In this document: positions 16,763 through 25,715 of the stretch, piece after piece | How positions within the stretch are numbered: the first letter of the stretch is position 1 | How the letters are laid out: the number at the start of each line of letters is the position of its first letter | DNA from: Myxococcus xanthus | GTDB lineage: Bacteria > Myxococcota > Myxococcia > Myxococcales > Myxococcaceae | Direction of reading: 5' to 3' | Assembly (NCBI RefSeq): GCF_900106535.1 | Contig: NZ_FNOH01000014.1 | Span: forward strand, 62,001 to 126,000 | Length of the DNA stretch: 64,000 nt | Notes under the pieces: generated by a model | What the model saw: only the letters and a program-made list of their open reading frames with translations | Databases searched by the model: none | Told to the model about the DNA's origin: nothing | Made by a program: the position numbers and the translations under genes

Positions 16763-17848
16763 CTACCGCGAGCCGCTCGTACGCCGTGCCAGGAGTGCCG
16801 GCGTCACCGGGTGCTCGCGAAGGAGCTCGATGAACAGGGGCTGGAGCTGCTTGCGGATGGCCTCCTCCAGGCCAGGGATGGCCAGCAACTCCTTGGTGGG
16901 GCCCGCGAACGCCATCTGTCTCCGGGGTCCACTCACGGCGACGATAGCTGTCAGGCCCTGCGCCACCCGAGCCCAGGGGAATGCCCCCCGCGTCTCACCT
17001 GAGAGCTTCGCCAGTGCGCCCCGGAGCGCTTGAGTGACGCCCTTCACGTGTGCGCCATGCCGCACGGTCCGCACGGCGTTGGCAAATGACAGCAGCGTGC
17101 TGTCCTCGTCTTCGCACCACTGCAATGCACACTGGACGCGCAGTCCATCCCACGTGAAGTCGAAGACGACCGGCTCGGGGTGGAGCTGGGGCCGAGCCTC
17201 CGTGAGGACGTGAGCCCACTGCGCCACGCCACCGGGCAGATGCCACAGCGTGCGCTCTCCCCGCTGGAGGTCGGCAAAGCTGACGCGCAGCCCCGGAGCG
17301 AGCGCCGCCAGCTCGTTACAGCGACGGGAAAGGCGAGCCCTGTCGAAGGCGAGCACCTCGAAGATGGTCGCGTCCGGAACGAAGTGGACGCGTACCCCTC
17401 GCTCCGCGGAGACAGGCATTGGCTCCATCGGCGTCACCGCCGCCCCCTCTCCCTGGGGATGGCCGTGCTCGCCCATCACCCGCCACTGCCGCCCGTCCGC
17501 CCAGATGTCCACCTGGTAGCGGGAAGACAAGGCCAGGGACACGACGAGCATGCTGTCCCAGCCCCAGCCATCGCCCGGCGGACGCCCCAAGAAGCCCGCT
17601 CCCGTCGCCACTCTGACCAAGTTCTCGGCGGTAACGGTGCGACTGGTGCAGAAGAGCGCGATGGAACCATCCCCTCCCACCTCCAACACCACGTCCCTGC
17701 ACTCCCCACGGCGAGCTTCTTCGTAGGCAACGTCCAGGAGGAAATAGACGAGGTGGTGCAGCCCGTACTCGCCAACGTCACCGCAATACATGCCGGGACG
17801 CTTGCGCACGTTTTCGACAATGCCCCCAGGCAGATGCATCCCGAGCAT
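16763..17848 (-). CDS. Degenerate DNA gyrase B-like protein without TOPRIM domain
   Basis: 361 aa. It begins like GyrB/ParE (VENVRKRPGMYCGDVGEYGL, then HHLVYFLLDVAYEEA) and can be followed through the GHKL and transducer domains (GVRVHFVPDATIFE, RCNELAALAPGLRVSF, SFANAVRTVRHGAHVKGVTQ). It ends before any TOPRIM domain, so it cannot cleave DNA. The ATP site is eroded. GyrB's E..DNA.DEA becomes LDVAYEEA with the Mg-binding Asn replaced by Val. The DDGRGIP motif is replaced by CTSRTVTA, and the GGLHGVG lid by a WGWDSM region. It is probably a scaffold or an inhibitor-binding/regulatory paralogue. The ORF is full length and clean, so it does not look like a recent pseudogene. Confidence 0.75.
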   Translation of the reverse strand: MLGMHLPGGIVENVRKRPGMYCGDVGEYGLHHLVYFLLDVAYEEARRGECRDVVLEVGGDGSIALFCTSRTVTAENLVRVATGAGFLGRPPGDGWGWDSMLVVSLALSSRYQVDIWADGRQWRVMGEHGHPQGEGAAVTPMEPMPVSAERGVRVHFVPDATIFEVLAFDRARLSRRCNELAALAPGLRVSFADLQRGERTLWHLPGGVAQWAHVLTEARPQLHPEPVVFDFTWDGLRVQCALQWCEDEDSTLLSFANAVRTVRHGAHVKGVTQALRGALAKLSGETRGAFPWARVAQGLTAIVAVSGPRRQMAFAGPTKELLAIPGLEEAIRKQLQPLFIELLREHPVTPALLARRTSGSR

Positions 17849-17949
17849 CCCGTCATTCTACCCCAGCCTTTGGGCTCCCTCTCGCACTCCAGAACACGCG
17901 GACGTCCGTCCCACTGGCCCTGGCCCCGGCCCGGTGGCATGACGTGCCC

Positions 17950-19869
17950 ATGGCCCGTGACGTCTCCTTCTTCGACCAGCTCGGCTCGCTCCTCGCCCAG
18001 GAACGCGAGGCCGAGAAAGCCCGCCTGGCCGCGCTCGCCCAGAGCCTCACGCTGAATGAGCGCGAGGAGCACGGGCTGTCCGTCCTGGACCTGGAGTCCA
18101 TCGAGGAGGAGGTCGGCCTGGGAGGCCGCTTCCTCGTCACCCTGGGCCGCGCGGACCGCCGCCCCTTGCCCACCCGCCTGCACAACGGCGACCTGGTGGC
18201 CGTGCTGCCCCGCCGCGCGGAGGTGAAGGAGCCCGCCCGCGCGCTCATCTCCCGCGCCACCGCCACGCGGATCCAGCTCGCCTTCGACCGCTCCCCGCCG
18301 CCCTACGTCCACGAGGGCCTCCTGCGCCTGGACGTCGTCCCCAACGACGTCACCTATGACCGGCTGCGTGCCGGCCTCCAGCGCATCAAGGCCCTGGACA
18401 AGGGCGCCGAGCGGCACAAGCGCGAGGTCGTCCTGGGCAACGAGCCGCCCCGCTTCGACAAGCCCCGCGAGTTCGAGCCCACCCGCCCCCTCAACCCCGA
18501 ACAGCAGGACGCCACCGCCCGCGCGCTCGCCGCCGAGGACTTCTTCCTGGTCCACGGCCCTCCGGGCACCGGCAAGTCCACCGTGCTGGCCGAGGTCGCC
18601 GCCCAGGCCGTGGCGGACGGCAAGCGCCTGCTCTGCACCGCCGCCAGCAACGCCGCCGTGGACCACCTGTTGGACCTGTGCCTGGACAAGGGCCTGCGCG
18701 CCATCCGCGTGGGCCACCCCGCCCGCGTGGCCGCCCGGCTCCAGGAACACACCCTGGACATCGTCGTGGAGTCCCACCCGGACCGCGCCGTCTCCCGCGA
18801 CCTCTTCGACGAGGCCTTCTCCCTGCTGGGCTACGCGCGCCGCCAGCGCAACCAAGGCCGCAGCCGCGAGCGCTTCGCCAACGCCCGCGCGTCCACCACG
18901 GAAGCCAAGGGCATGCTCGACGAGGCCCGCGCCCTGGAGCGCAAGGCCGTGAAGTCCGTGCTCGCCAACGCGGATGTCATCTGCGTGACGCTCTCCAGCC
19001 TCGACTCCGGCGTGCTCTCTGGACAGCAGTTCGACCTGGCGCTGCTTGATGAAGCCACCCAGGCAACCGAGCCCCTGGCGCTGCTGGGCTTCCTGCGCGC
19101 CCCCCGCGTCATCCTCGCTGGCGACCCGCAGCAGCTACCGCCCACCGTCCTCTCCCAGGAGGCCGCGAAGGCCGGCCTGGGCGTGAGCCTCTTCGAGCGC
19201 TTGCTCAAGGACCATGGAGAGGGCGTCAAACGCATGCTGCGCGAGCAGTACCGGATGAACGCGCGCATCATGGATTTCCCCTCAAGGGAGATGTACGGCG
19301 GCGAGCTTCGCGCCCACCCCTCCATCGCGGACCGCACGCTGGACGCCGTCCTCACGCCTGGCGCGGACGTGGATGCGCCCCCCGTGCTCTACCTGGACAC
19401 CGCGGGCAAGGGCTTCGACGAAGAAGTCGAGCCCACCACGCGAAGCCTCTTCAACCCCGGCGAGGCTGGACTGGTGGAAGCCCGCGTGCGCGCCCTGCTC
19501 GCCGCCGGACTGGCCCCCCGCGAGCTGGCGGTGATTACGCCCTACAGCGCCCAGGCCCATCAGCTCCGCGAGCGCATCGAGGCGCTCAGCCCCGAGGTGG
19601 AGGTCGACACCGTCGACGCGTTCCAGGGCCGGGAGAAGGACGCCATCATCGTCTCCCTCACCCGCTCCAACAGTGAGGGGCAGCTCGGCTTCCTCACCGA
19701 CCTGCGCCGCATGAACGTGGCCCTCACCCGCGCACGCCGTCACCTCTTCGTCGTGGGCGACTCCGCCACGCTCAGCGGGCACCCCTTCTATGCCCGCTTC
19801 GTCGAGGGGACCCAGACCCACGGCGGCTACCGCTCCGCCTGGGAATGGCCTGACGCCCAGGACACCTGA
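17950..19869 (+). CDS. Superfamily 1B (Upf1/IGHMBP2-like) helicase
   Basis: 639 aa from ATG 17950 (an in-frame GTG at 17944 precedes it). An N-terminal OB/stalk-like region of about 190 residues (GRFLVTLGRADRRPLPTRLH) precedes the motor. Motor motifs: Q-motif/LNPEQQDA, Walker A HGPPGTGKST, LLDEATQATE (DEAA-type motif II), GDPQQLPPTV, REQYRMN (motif IV), TPYSAQ, VDTVDAFQGREKDAIIVSLT (motif V) and RRMNVALTRAR (motif VI). This is the arrangement of Upf1/IGHMBP2/Dna2 helicases moving 5'-3' on RNA or ssDNA. The role in bacteria is poorly defined. It reads divergently from the GyrB-like gene, with about 100 bp between. Confidence 0.88.
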   Translation: MARDVSFFDQLGSLLAQEREAEKARLAALAQSLTLNEREEHGLSVLDLESIEEEVGLGGRFLVTLGRADRRPLPTRLHNGDLVAVLPRRAEVKEPARALISRATATRIQLAFDRSPPPYVHEGLLRLDVVPNDVTYDRLRAGLQRIKALDKGAERHKREVVLGNEPPRFDKPREFEPTRPLNPEQQDATARALAAEDFFLVHGPPGTGKSTVLAEVAAQAVADGKRLLCTAASNAAVDHLLDLCLDKGLRAIRVGHPARVAARLQEHTLDIVVESHPDRAVSRDLFDEAFSLLGYARRQRNQGRSRERFANARASTTEAKGMLDEARALERKAVKSVLANADVICVTLSSLDSGVLSGQQFDLALLDEATQATEPLALLGFLRAPRVILAGDPQQLPPTVLSQEAAKAGLGVSLFERLLKDHGEGVKRMLREQYRMNARIMDFPSREMYGGELRAHPSIADRTLDAVLTPGADVDAPPVLYLDTAGKGFDEEVEPTTRSLFNPGEAGLVEARVRALLAAGLAPRELAVITPYSAQAHQLRERIEALSPEVEVDTVDAFQGREKDAIIVSLTRSNSEGQLGFLTDLRRMNVALTRARRHLFVVGDSATLSGHPFYARFVEGTQTHGGYRSAWEWPDAQDT

Positions 19870-19942
19870 CACCTCGGGTTGTAACAGGGTAAAGGCAGAC
19901 CCGCCCTGGGGCACTACGCAATCTATGCGAGGCTTTCTGGCC

Positions 19943-19969
19943 AAAATTGTCGCAACTGTGCACAATTTT
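19943..19969. promoter_or_regulatory. AT-rich perfect inverted repeat (operator- or hairpin-like)
   Basis: Arms AAAATTGT (19943-19950) and ACAATTTT (19962-19969) are exact reverse complements around an 11-nt spacer, in a genome where eight-base AT-rich arms are rare. A GC-rich inverted repeat follows at once: CCGCTCC 19977-19983 and GGAGCGG 19990-19996. Both lie in the 213-bp gap between the helicase stop and the 59-aa gene. The element could be a repressor operator for the small gene or a structured 5' leader. A terminator for the helicase is less likely because the stem is AT-rich. Confidence 0.4.
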
Positions 19970-20082
19970 TGTCACCCCGCTCCAGAGGCGGAGCGGCGCA
20001 GTGCCGGAAATTCGGGCCTTTGAGGCCGCTCTCCTGTGCGGCATGAAACATGCTCTTCCCCGCGGCGGGGAGGAACCGCCAC

Positions 20083-20262
20083 ATGTCCCAGCAGGCGAAT
20101 GTTACGAAGGAAAACGATGTCTGGGTTCTCCGTATCGAGAAGGACAACGGCAAGCAGCAGGAGTACCGCTGCGCCACCGAGAATCAGGCGCGCCAGCTCG
20201 CGATGATTCTCTCTCGGCCCGACACGGGTGGGCCGCCGCGACAACCCGCTGGACCCCGCTGA
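20083..20262 (+). CDS. Small conserved-looking protein of 59 aa, unknown function
   Basis: ATG 20083 follows GGGGAGGAACC. The sequence has a compact core (NDVWVLRIEKDNGKQQEYRC then ATENQARQLAMILSR) predicted as two or three beta strands and a helix, and a Pro/Gly-rich tail. Codon third positions are strongly GC-biased in the core, as in real genes here. No family was recognised. It sits behind two inverted repeats and 77 bp upstream of the alpha/beta hydrolase, with which it could be co-transcribed. Confidence 0.55.
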   Translation: MSQQANVTKENDVWVLRIEKDNGKQQEYRCATENQARQLAMILSRPDTGGPPRQPAGPR

Positions 20263-20339
20263 ACGCGCGCCGCGTCCGGGCGTGGATGACGGTTCTCCCG
20301 GGCGCGTGAACCGGGTAAGGCACGGGGCAGGAGGCTCCC

Positions 20340-21194
20340 GTGTCCGACGCGCTCGAATCCCTCTCTGTTGATGCCGAAGGCCTGGCGCTGAATGTCCGGC
20401 AGCGCCCCGCGCCCGACGCGCCCGCTGTGCTTTTCCTGCATGGCTGGCTGGACCATTCCCACAGCTTCGATGCCCTCATCCCGCACCTGCCCCAAACGTG
20501 GCGGCTGGTGCTGCTCGACTTTCGGGGCATGGGCCGCAGCGCCCACGTGGGTCCCGGCGCCACCTACCAGTTCAGCGACTACGCGCTCGACGTAGAGGCC
20601 ACGCTGGACGGGCTGGGCCTGGACGCGGTGCACCTGGTGGGGCACTCGCTGGGCGGCATCGTCTCACAGGCCTACGCCGCCGCCCGTCCAGGGCGCGTGA
20701 AGAGCGTGACGCTCATCGAAAGCCTGGGCCCCGCTGGCGGGCCCGCGGAAGGGGCCCTGGGCCGGCTGCGCAGCGCACTGGATGACGCGCGCCGCCCGCC
20801 CAACCGCAAGCGCTACCCCACCGTGGAAGCCGCCGCGGCACGGCTGCTGGAGAACAGCCCCACGCTGACGCAGGACGCGGCGCTGTACCTCGCCCGGCAC
20901 GGGACGGAGCCCTACGAGGGCGGCTTCGCCTTCACCTTCGACCCGCGCCACCGCCGCCGCTTCGGCATGGGTTATGACGAGGCCCAGTGGATGGCGCTCC
21001 AGGCCGGCGTCACCTGCCCGCTGCAGCTCATCCTCGCCACCGGCGGGCTGCGCCACGATGAAGCCCTCATGCGCAACCGTACGCAGGCGCTCCAAACCCT
21101 CGCCCATCCACCGCTGCACCTCCCCGGCGGACACCACGTCCACATGGAGCAGCCCAAAATGGTCGCGGAGGCGCTCATTCGCCTCATCCGCTGA
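20340..21194 (+). CDS. Alpha/beta-fold hydrolase
   Basis: 284 aa from GTG 20340, behind AGGAGG. Motifs: VLFLHGWLDH (oxyanion loop, HGW), LLDFRGMGRSAHVG, nucleophile elbow VGHSLGGIVS (Ser), and a C-terminal GGHHVHMEQP carrying the catalytic His. A lid of about 70 residues follows the elbow (RRPPNRKRYPTVEAAAARLL). Substrate class is not evident. Similar proteins are esterases, lipases or C-C hydrolases. It is probably cytosolic, as there is no signal peptide. Confidence 0.87.
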   Translation: MSDALESLSVDAEGLALNVRQRPAPDAPAVLFLHGWLDHSHSFDALIPHLPQTWRLVLLDFRGMGRSAHVGPGATYQFSDYALDVEATLDGLGLDAVHLVGHSLGGIVSQAYAAARPGRVKSVTLIESLGPAGGPAEGALGRLRSALDDARRPPNRKRYPTVEAAAARLLENSPTLTQDAALYLARHGTEPYEGGFAFTFDPRHRRRFGMGYDEAQWMALQAGVTCPLQLILATGGLRHDEALMRNRTQALQTLAHPPLHLPGGHHVHMEQPKMVAEALIRLIR

Positions 21195-21424
21195 CAGTCA
21201 CCCACACTTCCTCACCGCCAGAAGGACGGGAAAGTCTTTCACCCTCCAGAGCATCGCCCTTCCTCTTTGCCAACCTGATGACACCCACATCACGCCAACC
21301 TCCTGAAATCAGGGAGACTCCCCCTCGCTCCCTGGGCTGGTACGTAAATTGATGGAGGAGCAAGGGGCGGATCACTCACCGGGCACGGGCTGGTGGGTGT
21401 GGGGAGAAGGGTGGGGAGCGGGCA

Positions 21425-24421
21425 ATGAGGATGGGGCTGACAGGGCGTGGACTCACACTGGCGTTGCTCGTAACCATCGGGACGGCGTGCCACGAGGGGA
21501 AGGAGACCCGCGCGGTGCAGGCCACCGCGGTGGTGGACACGGACCTCCTCGACTTTGGCGATGTGCCCGTGGGCGAGTGGCGCGAGCGGAAGGTCCGCAT
21601 CCGCAACGTCGGGTACGTGCCCTTCTCCGCCCTGGACGCGCTGGGTCTGGCCAACAACCCCTCCTATGAAGTGGAGCTGGGCGAAGGCGCCGAACGGGTG
21701 CTGCCGGGCGAGTCCCACGTGGTGCACGTCCGCTTCCACCCGCTCACCGAAGGCCTGGCGACGGAGACGGTGCACGTCAAGACGGACGCCAACCAAGGCG
21801 CGGAAGCCCAGGTGCAGGCGATGGGCGTGGGCACGCCCACCCCCATCGGCGTGGAGCCGCCCTTCCTGGACTACGAGACGCTCGAGGTGGACAGCGAGCG
21901 CACGCTGGAGGTCACGGTGACGAATCCCGTGGACCTGCCGCTGACGCTGACGGTGGCGGGCACGCACCCGGACCCCTTCGCCGCGGACACCATCACCATC
22001 CCCCCACTGTCGTCGCGCAAGGTGAGCACCAGGTACCTGCCCCGCGCGCTGGGGAACATGGGCGCGCGCCTGGAGATTCTCTCCTGTGAGGGCTGCACGC
22101 CGGCCACCGTGGAGCTGAAGGGCAACTCGGTGGCCTCGGCCTTCGTGTTCGACCCGGCGCCCGTCCCCTTCGACTTGATTCCCGTGCATGAGCGCACGCA
22201 GTCGTACACACGCGCGCGCAACATCACCTGGCGCCCCGTCACCATCGAGCGGCTGGTGACCAGCGACCATGCCTTCGTGCCGCTCTCCCGGCCGGAGGGC
22301 TCCTCCGTCGCCCCGGGCGAAGTCGTCGAGATGCAGATGGAGTTCGCGGCGCGCTACTCCGGTCCCAACGTGGGCGACCTCACGGTGCACTACACGTCCG
22401 ACAAGGCGCGCAATTCGCAGGTGATTCTGGACGCGCGCGGCGGCCGGCCCACGCTGGCGGTGACGCCGGTGTCGCTGGACTTCGGCGAGGTGCCGGTGGG
22501 CGGCAAGGTGGAGCGCGTCATCCGCATCTCCAACGCGGGCACCAACGGCCCCCTCCAGTTCCTCGGCGTGGCGGCGGGCGGCGACAGTCCGCAGTTCAGC
22601 GTGGACGTGCCCACGCGCGGCACCGAGGCCTATCCGTGGAGCGGCGGCGTCTGGCCCGTGCTGGAGGCGACGCCCGGGCTGCCCATTGCCCCTGGCACCG
22701 ACGCGCTGGAGCTGAAGGTCTACTTCGAGCCCACCTCAGTGGGCACGTGGACGGCCGCGCTGCGCGTGCGCTCGGATGACCTGTTCAACCCGGAGCGCGA
22801 AATCATCCTCACTGGCCGCTCGCGCGCCACCGCGCCGTGCGTGTACGAGTTGACGCCGCAGCCGGTGATGGACTTCGGCAACGTGACGCCAGGCCGGGGC
22901 GCGGTGCAGGGCTTCTACTTCCGCAACCCGGGCAGCGCCGAGTGCGCCGTGAAGAACATCCACATCAGCAACAACGGCGGCGGCGTCTTCTTCATGCCGG
23001 GCGGCCGGCTCACGGGCGGCGTGGTGCCGTACGACTCGGGCTTCAGCGCCATGGTGGCCTTCCGGCCGCAGGCGGAGGGTGACTTCACCGGCGAGTTGCA
23101 GTTGACGGTGAGCAACCCGGCCGCGCCCATGGTGCGCCTGCCCCTCAAGGGCGTGTCCCGGCAGAGCTGCCTGGTGGCGTCGCCATCCTTCGTGGACTTC
23201 GGCCCCATCCGCTACGACTGCGCTGCGGCGCCCCGGAAGACGTACGTGGCCAACCGGTGCAGCAGCCCCGTCACGGTGACGGGCGCGGACATCGGCAACG
23301 GCACCAGCCACCAGTTCTCGCTGGTGATGCCCATGACGGCGCCCGTCACGCTGGGGCCGGGCGCGGGCTTCGAGCTGGAGATCGGCTACGCGCGCAACGT
23401 GCACGGCCAGCACTTCAGCCCGCTGTACCTGCGCACACCCAATGAGCCTTCACCCTTGCTCGTGCCGCTGCTGGCGGAGACGAACCACGAGGGCATCCAG
23501 GTGGACCGCTACACGCAGGGCACCGACAGCCAACTGGACGTCCTCTTCGTGGTGTCCAACACCACCACCATGCAGCAGTACCAGGACCGGCTGAAGGAGG
23601 CGATTCCGCAGTGGCTGCAGGCGGCCCAGACGAACGGCGTGGACGTGCGCGTGGGTGTCACCAGCACGGGCCTGGTGGCCCGGGGCCCGCAGTGCGGCGG
23701 CGGCGCCAACGGCGGCGAGGCCGGGCGCCTCTTCCCGGTGGATGGCAGCCGGCCTCGCGTGGTGTCCAGCTCCAGCGCCACCGCGGCCGCGGACATCCAG
23801 GCCAACCTGGGCGTGGGCATGTGCCACAACCTGGTGCAGGGCCTGGAGACGATGCGCCAGGCACTCTCCGCGCCCCTGTCCGAGCAGATGGATGACCCGC
23901 GCACCCCGCAGGCCAATGACGGCAACTCCGGCTTCGTCCGCGCGGCGGCCCGCATGGCGGTGGTGGTCCTGGCCGACGAGGACGACAACTCCGGCTTCGG
24001 TCCGGAGAGCTACATCCAGTTCCTCCAGACGCTGAAGGGGACGGGCATGTCCCACCGCAGCCGGCTCTACGGACTGGTGCCCACCGACGCCGGCTGCGCG
24101 ACCGCGGGCAGTGGCTCGGCCCGCTTCACCGCCGTGGCCCACGGCACGGGGGGACAGGTGGCCAACATCTGCGGACAGAACTACGACGGGCTGCTGGACC
24201 AGGTCATCCAGGGTGCCGGGGAGCCGCAGGCGGACTTCCCGCTCACCGCGGCGCCCACGGGCCTGGGGGAGATGGCCGTGCGCGTCCAGGGCCAGCCGGT
24301 GCCCGCGACGCAGTGGGTCTACGACGCGGAGCAGAACGCCATCGTCTTCCAGCCCGGGGCCGTCCCCTTGGCCGGCCAGTCGGTGGAGGTCCGCTACCGC
24401 AGCCTCTGCGCGGTCCCGTAG
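21425..24421 (+). CDS. Large lipoprotein with HYDIN/ASH (choice-of-anchor D) repeats and a vWA-like domain
   Basis: 998 aa. The lipobox VTIGTAC at residue ~22 marks a lipoprotein. It then carries at least four ASH/HYDIN-type Ig-like repeats recognisable by 'l.FG.v.vG......v.i.N.G' (DLLDFGDVPVGEWRERK, VSLDFGEVPVGGKVERVIRI, VMDFGNVTPGRG, FVDFGPIRYDC). A vWA-like domain follows from ~residue 695 (LDVLFVVSNTTTM). Its MIDAS is degenerate: the DxSxS Asp is replaced by Ser in VSNTTTM, so metal-dependent binding is doubtful. A short beta domain ends the protein. Such architectures are common in myxobacterial envelope, adhesion and gliding proteins. The specific role is unknown. About 230 bp upstream hold no other gene. 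Confidence 0.8.
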   Translation: MRMGLTGRGLTLALLVTIGTACHEGKETRAVQATAVVDTDLLDFGDVPVGEWRERKVRIRNVGYVPFSALDALGLANNPSYEVELGEGAERVLPGESHVVHVRFHPLTEGLATETVHVKTDANQGAEAQVQAMGVGTPTPIGVEPPFLDYETLEVDSERTLEVTVTNPVDLPLTLTVAGTHPDPFAADTITIPPLSSRKVSTRYLPRALGNMGARLEILSCEGCTPATVELKGNSVASAFVFDPAPVPFDLIPVHERTQSYTRARNITWRPVTIERLVTSDHAFVPLSRPEGSSVAPGEVVEMQMEFAARYSGPNVGDLTVHYTSDKARNSQVILDARGGRPTLAVTPVSLDFGEVPVGGKVERVIRISNAGTNGPLQFLGVAAGGDSPQFSVDVPTRGTEAYPWSGGVWPVLEATPGLPIAPGTDALELKVYFEPTSVGTWTAALRVRSDDLFNPEREIILTGRSRATAPCVYELTPQPVMDFGNVTPGRGAVQGFYFRNPGSAECAVKNIHISNNGGGVFFMPGGRLTGGVVPYDSGFSAMVAFRPQAEGDFTGELQLTVSNPAAPMVRLPLKGVSRQSCLVASPSFVDFGPIRYDCAAAPRKTYVANRCSSPVTVTGADIGNGTSHQFSLVMPMTAPVTLGPGAGFELEIGYARNVHGQHFSPLYLRTPNEPSPLLVPLLAETNHEGIQVDRYTQGTDSQLDVLFVVSNTTTMQQYQDRLKEAIPQWLQAAQTNGVDVRVGVTSTGLVARGPQCGGGANGGEAGRLFPVDGSRPRVVSSSSATAAADIQANLGVGMCHNLVQGLETMRQALSAPLSEQMDDPRTPQANDGNSGFVRAAARMAVVVLADEDDNSGFGPESYIQFLQTLKGTGMSHRSRLYGLVPTDAGCATAGSGSARFTAVAHGTGGQVANICGQNYDGLLDQVIQGAGEPQADFPLTAAPTGLGEMAVRVQGQPVPATQWVYDAEQNAIVFQPGAVPLAGQSVEVRYRSLCAVP

Positions 24422-24525
24422 GCCCGGCAGGGAGGTCCGGGTCACCCCGGCCAAGACAGGGAAGTCGCGGTGTTACAGGAAATGATGCACCGTGGACTTC
24501 CGTGTTCCCACCCGGCGCGGCTATC

Positions 24526-25707
24526 GTGGCGGACGTCGTGGAAACATTCGGCCGCTACGAGCTGCTTCGGAAACTCGCCATCGGCGGCATGGGCGCCGTC
24601 TACCTCGCCCGGCAGAAGGGGCCGGTGGGGTTCCAGAAGCTGCTGGTGGTGAAGCGGCTCCTGCCCCACCTGTCCGAGGACGACGAGTTCATCGACATGT
24701 TCCTGGACGAGGGGCGCATCGCCGCGCACCTCAACCACCCCAACATCGCGCAAATCTACGACTTGGGAGACGTGGACGGGCAGTACTTCATCGCCATGGA
24801 GTACGTGCATGGCGAGGCCGTGGGGCCCCTGGGCGCCCGGGCCCAGCAGCACGGCATCACCATCCCGCTGGGGCTCAAGTGCCGCATCATCGCGGACGCC
24901 GCCGCGGGCCTGGACGCGGCCCACAACGCGCGCAGCCCTTCGGGCCGGAAGCTGGCGTTGATCCACCGGGATGTGTCCCCGCAGAACGTGCTGGTGGGCT
25001 TCAACGGCGGCGTGAAGCTCATCGACTTCGGCGTGGCCAAGGCGTCCGGGAAGCTGTCCCAGACGATTGTCGGCACCATCAAGGGCAAGCACGCGTACAT
25101 GTCCCCGGAGCAGGCCCGGGGTGAGCCGCTGGACTCGCGCTCGGACGTGTTCGGCCTGGGGACGGTTTTCTACGAGTTGCTGACACAGCAGCGCCTCTTC
25201 AAGCGTGAGACGGAGCTGGCCACGCTCAAGGCGGTGGTGGGAACGAAGATTGTCCCTCCGTCGGAGGTGGTGCCGGAGATTCCCAAGGCGCTGGACGCCA
25301 TCGTCTTCAAGGCGCTGGCGCGCAAGCGGGACGAGCGCTTCTCCACGGCCGGTGAGCTGCAGCTCGCGTTGGAGGAGTTCCTCCTCACGGAGAAGCTGCA
25401 CGCGACGACGGCGCACCTGGCGGCCTTCATGCGGGACATGTACGCGGAGGAGCTGGAAGAGGACCGCTTCGCCACCGAGCCCACCGTCATCAACTTCGAC
25501 CTGCGTCAGGCGGCGAGGGCCCAGTCCCCCAGGCCTCCGGCGCGCGCCAGCGGTGGCTCCTCCCCCGCGACGTCGCCCGTGAACGCCGGTCAGGCGCGGC
25601 CCGCCGCCCCGGCCCGTCCACCGGCCGCCGCGCCGGGTGCGAAACCCGCCCCAGCGAAGCGGCCTCCACCGAAGGGCCCCGGCGGACAGGGCGACGGCGG
25701 CAAGTAG
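24526..25707 (+). CDS. Eukaryotic-type Ser/Thr protein kinase with Pro/Ala-rich tail
   Basis: 393 aa from GTG 24526 (GTG 24538 also possible). The kinase domain fills residues 8-285: glycine loop AIGGMGAVYLAR, Lys43 in VVKRLL, catalytic HRDVSPQN at 147-154, DFG at 167-169, and the SPEQARG segment at 193-199. The insert HRDVSPQN (instead of HRDLKPEN) is typical of many myxobacterial Pkn kinases. After about residue 320 the chain is low-complexity Pro/Ala with no transmembrane helix, so it is predicted cytosolic. The upstream HYDIN lipoprotein ends about 105 bp before it. Confidence 0.9.
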   Translation: MADVVETFGRYELLRKLAIGGMGAVYLARQKGPVGFQKLLVVKRLLPHLSEDDEFIDMFLDEGRIAAHLNHPNIAQIYDLGDVDGQYFIAMEYVHGEAVGPLGARAQQHGITIPLGLKCRIIADAAAGLDAAHNARSPSGRKLALIHRDVSPQNVLVGFNGGVKLIDFGVAKASGKLSQTIVGTIKGKHAYMSPEQARGEPLDSRSDVFGLGTVFYELLTQQRLFKRETELATLKAVVGTKIVPPSEVVPEIPKALDAIVFKALARKRDERFSTAGELQLALEEFLLTEKLHATTAHLAAFMRDMYAEELEEDRFATEPTVINFDLRQAARAQSPRPPARASGGSSPATSPVNAGQARPAAPARPPAAAPGAKPAPAKRPPPKGPGGQGDGGK

Positions 25708-25715
25708 CCCGCGGC

